A DNA stretch of 9,088 nt from Bacteroidales bacterium UBA1215 (lineage in GTDB: Bacteria; Bacteroidota; Bacteroidia; Bacteroidales; WCHB1-69): contig DBXJ01000078.1 of the NCBI GenBank assembly GCA_002309475.1, forward strand, positions 27,813 through 36,900. The letters are read 5' to 3'. A program made the position numbers and the translations under genes. Positions 6,666-9,088 of the stretch are shown here, one piece after another. Below the pieces are notes generated by a model. The model ran no database searches. It was not told where the DNA came from and saw nothing but the letters and a program-made list of their open reading frames with translations. The number at the start of each line of letters is the position of its first letter. The first letter of the stretch is position 1.

Positions 6666-8369
6666 ATGACATTTAGTTTAGGATTTTTATTAGGATTTTG
6701 TATTATCTACGTTGTCGGAACATTTATAGGTTTGTATGGCATCTTCAAAAAAGCCGGTCGCACACCCTGGCATGCTTTGATACCCTTCTATAATCTATAT
6801 GCTTGGCTACGCGTTATACAACGCCCGCTTTGGTGGTTGATATTTTTGGCTATTCCCTACCTGAATGTCTTCACCTTTATGTTGATGATTTGGAAAACAG
6901 CACGTATGTGCGACCAAACCCGCTATATCACGCTCATTCCTATCACCATGTTTGCCTTCATCGGCGTACCATACCTCGGATTTTCAAAAAATATCACTTT
7001 CTATACTTTAGACACTATTCCCGAAAAAGAACTTGGATTTTGGCATAGCAATCCTATCAACAAGAAAAAACCTATTAAAGGTGAAAAAGACGGAAGAACT
7101 GTAAAAACCAAAACAAGAAGTTGGTGTGATGCTATCATTTATGCAGTTGTGGCAGCATATATTATTCGCACTTTTATGTTCGAATTTTATAAAATACCCA
7201 CCTCTTCTATGGAAAGCACCTTGATGATCGGTGATTACTTGGCAGTGAGCAAAAGTGCATACGGCCCAAAGCTGCCTCAAACGCCATTGGCTATTCCTTT
7301 CGTTCATCATACAATGCCACTGACCAAATATACCAAATCATATATCGAAAAAATACAATTTCCTTACTACCGTTTCCCTGGTCGCAACCATGTACAACGC
7401 TACGATGCTGTAGTTTTCAATTATCCTGACGGCGACACGGTGGCATTAGAACGACAAAGTGAAAGTTATTATGCTATTTTAAGAAATCTGAAAAGAGCCT
7501 TTCAACATACAAGAGACTATGCCAACCAATATTATTTTTGCAACGGGGACTGGGTGCCCTATTCCTCCTTGTTTCAAAAATACGGTTTCCGCTACCAAGA
7601 AGGCATGGAATATGATGTAATTCGACAAGAATATCAAATTCGTTATCGCCCTGTTGACAAGCGGGAAAACTATATCAAACGTTGCGTCGGCATACCGGGA
7701 GACACACTCTCTATCAAACAAGCCGTATTGTATGTCAACGGTAAAAAAGCCTACCAAGCCGAAAAAGCACAGTTGATGTACATTGTAGTACACAATGGCA
7801 TGGATATCAGCGAATCGAACCGAAAGAAATTAAACATCAATGAAGAAGACCGATATGCTATCTCTCCCAATGCCACTGTTTATCATTTGCATCCTTCGCA
7901 AGTGGAAATGATAAAAACATTTCCGAATGTTGTTTCCATTGAACCGCAAATTGCCGGTGACAGCGTAGTAGAACCTGACATTTTCCCCTTTGACGAACGC
8001 TATGGTTGGAACAAAGATAATTTCGGACCGATTGTCATTCCGCAAGCCGGTGCCACCGTTGAATTAAACGATTCCACCATTTGCCTGTATGCTCGCATTA
8101 TCAAAAACTACGAAGGTAATGACTTGAAAATTGAAAACGGAAAAATCTATATCAACGGCGTGGAAAGCAGTTCTTACACTTTTAAAATGAATTATTACTG
8201 GATGATGGGTGACAACCGTCACAATTCTGCCGACTCCAGATACTGGGGATTTGTACCTGAAAACCATATTGTCGGCAAAGCCAACTTCGCATGGCTCAGT
8301 GTGGACAAATTCAAAGACTGGGGCGAAGGAAAAATACGTTGGAACAGAATGTTTAAAAAAATTAAATAA
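6666..8369 (+). CDS. lepB: Signal peptidase I with N-terminal DUF5684-like membrane region
   Basis: This S26 peptidase (567 aa) removes signal peptides from exported proteins at the periplasmic face of the inner membrane. Residues 1-110 form a DUF5684-like multi-helix region (GFLLGFCIIYVVGTFIGLYG; KKAGRTPWHALIPFYN; RPLWWLIFLAIPYLNV), a fusion common in Bacteroidota. A further transmembrane helix at about 154-172 leads into the catalytic domain. The nucleophile box is IPTSSMESTL (177-186) with S181. The general-base box is YIKRCVGIPGDTL (336-348) with K338. Box E is GDNRHNSADSRYWG (515-528). The spans S181-K338 (157 residues) and K338-D516 (178 residues) exceed those of E. coli LepB (about 55 and 135), so there are sizeable periplasmic insertions. 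The ATG at 6666 gives the expected N-terminus. The stop overlaps the next gene's start by one base (TAATG). Confidence 0.94.
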   Translation: MTFSLGFLLGFCIIYVVGTFIGLYGIFKKAGRTPWHALIPFYNLYAWLRVIQRPLWWLIFLAIPYLNVFTFMLMIWKTARMCDQTRYITLIPITMFAFIGVPYLGFSKNITFYTLDTIPEKELGFWHSNPINKKKPIKGEKDGRTVKTKTRSWCDAIIYAVVAAYIIRTFMFEFYKIPTSSMESTLMIGDYLAVSKSAYGPKLPQTPLAIPFVHHTMPLTKYTKSYIEKIQFPYYRFPGRNHVQRYDAVVFNYPDGDTVALERQSESYYAILRNLKRAFQHTRDYANQYYFCNGDWVPYSSLFQKYGFRYQEGMEYDVIRQEYQIRYRPVDKRENYIKRCVGIPGDTLSIKQAVLYVNGKKAYQAEKAQLMYIVVHNGMDISESNRKKLNINEEDRYAISPNATVYHLHPSQVEMIKTFPNVVSIEPQIAGDSVVEPDIFPFDERYGWNKDNFGPIVIPQAGATVELNDSTICLYARIIKNYEGNDLKIENGKIYINGVESSSYTFKMNYYWMMGDNRHNSADSRYWGFVPENHIVGKANFAWLSVDKFKDWGEGKIRWNRMFKKIK

Positions 8370-9085
8370 TGATGAAAAATATTTTTGTTATATCAGCACT
8401 GCTATTATCTCTATTGTTATTGGGTGAAAATGCCTGTGCTCAAAAAAATTCCAATCCGTCAAATTTTAATGGAACAATTACATTTTCAATAAAAACTGAA
8501 AATGCAGATGAACTAAAATTTCTCCGTGAAATGCCCTCTAATTTCACGGTTTATGTACAAGGTAATAAATCTCGCAGCGACATCAAAATAATGGGCTTTA
8601 ATATGTCTTTTATTTCTTCCGGCGACACCGACAAGTTCATCATATTGTTGGACATTCCAGGCATGCCATGTGCTATTGTTTCTTCAATTTCAGAAACGAA
8701 GACAATGAACAATCTTTTGAATATCAATATGCCTGATGTTGAATACGAAGAAACCGGAGACACAAAAAACATTTGCGGATATGAATGCAAAGGCTATAGA
8801 ATAATAACTTCAGACAGCACTCAAAAATTTGGTCTTACCGAAACTTTGACATATATCACCAACGACATTGCTTATGGTCCCAATATATTTACCATAAAAA
8901 ATCCCATGACGCAAGAAGGTATAGCATTGTATAATCAATTCAACTTCAACAACTATAAGTTAACCATGGAAGCCACCAAAGTGAAAAAAGAAAAAATAAA
9001 AGACAGTTACTTTACCATTCCTGACAACTATACCACTTATTCTATGACAGAATTTCAATCACTTTTCAATAGTTCCATGGAATAA
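8369..9085 (+). CDS. Small secreted protein, DUF4412-like
   Basis: This 238-aa protein has a clear signal peptide: MMKN, a leucine-rich core, then cleavage after A22-C-A24 with Q25 as the mature first residue. The mature part is beta-rich: FNGTITFSIKT (33-43), MPSNFTVYVQGNKSRSDIKI (55-74), the conserved-looking ICGYECKGYRI (135-145) and a closing DSYFTIPDNY (212-221). This pattern resembles the DUF4412 family, exported Bacteroidota proteins of unknown function. The family call is by motif resemblance only. C101 and the C136/C140 pair could form disulfides. Two adjacent in-frame ATGs exist (8369 and 8372); the first overlaps the lepB stop as TAATG, suggesting coupled translation with the signal peptidase. 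The stop codon is three bases before the window ends. Confidence 0.75.
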   Translation: MMKNIFVISALLLSLLLLGENACAQKNSNPSNFNGTITFSIKTENADELKFLREMPSNFTVYVQGNKSRSDIKIMGFNMSFISSGDTDKFIILLDIPGMPCAIVSSISETKTMNNLLNINMPDVEYEETGDTKNICGYECKGYRIITSDSTQKFGLTETLTYITNDIAYGPNIFTIKNPMTQEGIALYNQFNFNNYKLTMEATKVKKEKIKDSYFTIPDNYTTYSMTEFQSLFNSSME

Positions 9086-9088
9086 AAT

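Noticed and set aside
6602..6676. A 24-codon ATG frame in the lepB leader that overlaps the lepB start
   Set aside because: No ribosome-binding or compositional support and no recognisable peptide. Short frames of this size are expected by chance, although a leader peptide cannot be excluded.
8379..8386. TATTTTTG, an exact TAnnTTTG match at the start of the DUF4412-like gene
   Set aside because: It lies inside the coding sequence just after the start codon, so it cannot drive that gene from its chosen start. AT-rich codons explain it.
1..9088. parS centromere site near parAB
   Set aside because: I looked by eye for a CACGTG-centred 16-base palindrome and saw none. A scan with a Bacteroidota parS matrix would be needed to find a divergent copy.

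Overview
The window looks like chromosomal DNA from a member of the Bacteroidota, most likely a Bacteroidia-type organism. The evidence is the gene order parA-parB-DUF5683-dapB with lepB close behind, a type IX secretion (T9SS) sorting-like domain in the first gene, a DUF5684-type membrane region fused to the signal peptidase, promoter boxes of the Bacteroidota form TAnnTTTG, AT-rich DNA and no Shine-Dalgarno sequences. No mobile element, tRNA, rRNA or CRISPR array was seen. All eight genes are on the + strand and no gap exceeds 200 bases.

Region 1 (1-1180) holds the 3' part of a gene for a cell-surface-type protein. A T9SS-like beta-sandwich segment lies in the middle of it and is followed by a DUF1566-like domain. 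The gene ends in a strong hairpin terminator.

Region 2 (1181-4306) begins with a short AT-rich regulatory gap containing four copies of AAATTGT and a TAnnTTTG box. A tightly packed run follows: parA (segregation ATPase), parB (CTP-dependent parS-binding clamp), a DUF5683 membrane protein and dapB (lysine/diaminopimelate synthesis). Spacings are +1, a 1-nt TAATG overlap and +1, so this is almost certainly one transcript joining chromosome segregation to an envelope protein of unknown role and a cell-wall precursor enzyme.

Region 3 (4307-6519) separates dapB from lepB with two genes. The first is a DUF362 protein carrying two 4Fe-4S motifs and, unusually, an N-terminal lipoprotein-type export signal. 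The second is a lipoate-protein ligase. A perfect 14-bp hairpin with a T-tract lies between them.

Region 4 (6520-9088) starts with a 146-nt leader containing a TAnnTTTG box, an AT-rich imperfect dyad and alternative pairings. It is followed by a large signal peptidase I (567 aa) and, overlapping it by 1 nt, a small secreted DUF4412-like protein.

Most of the window is conserved housekeeping. I see no clear new multi-gene system. The items most worth checking are the exported ferredoxin-type DUF362 lipoprotein, the repeated heptamer upstream of parA, the lepB leader, and the internal sorting-like domain of the first gene.
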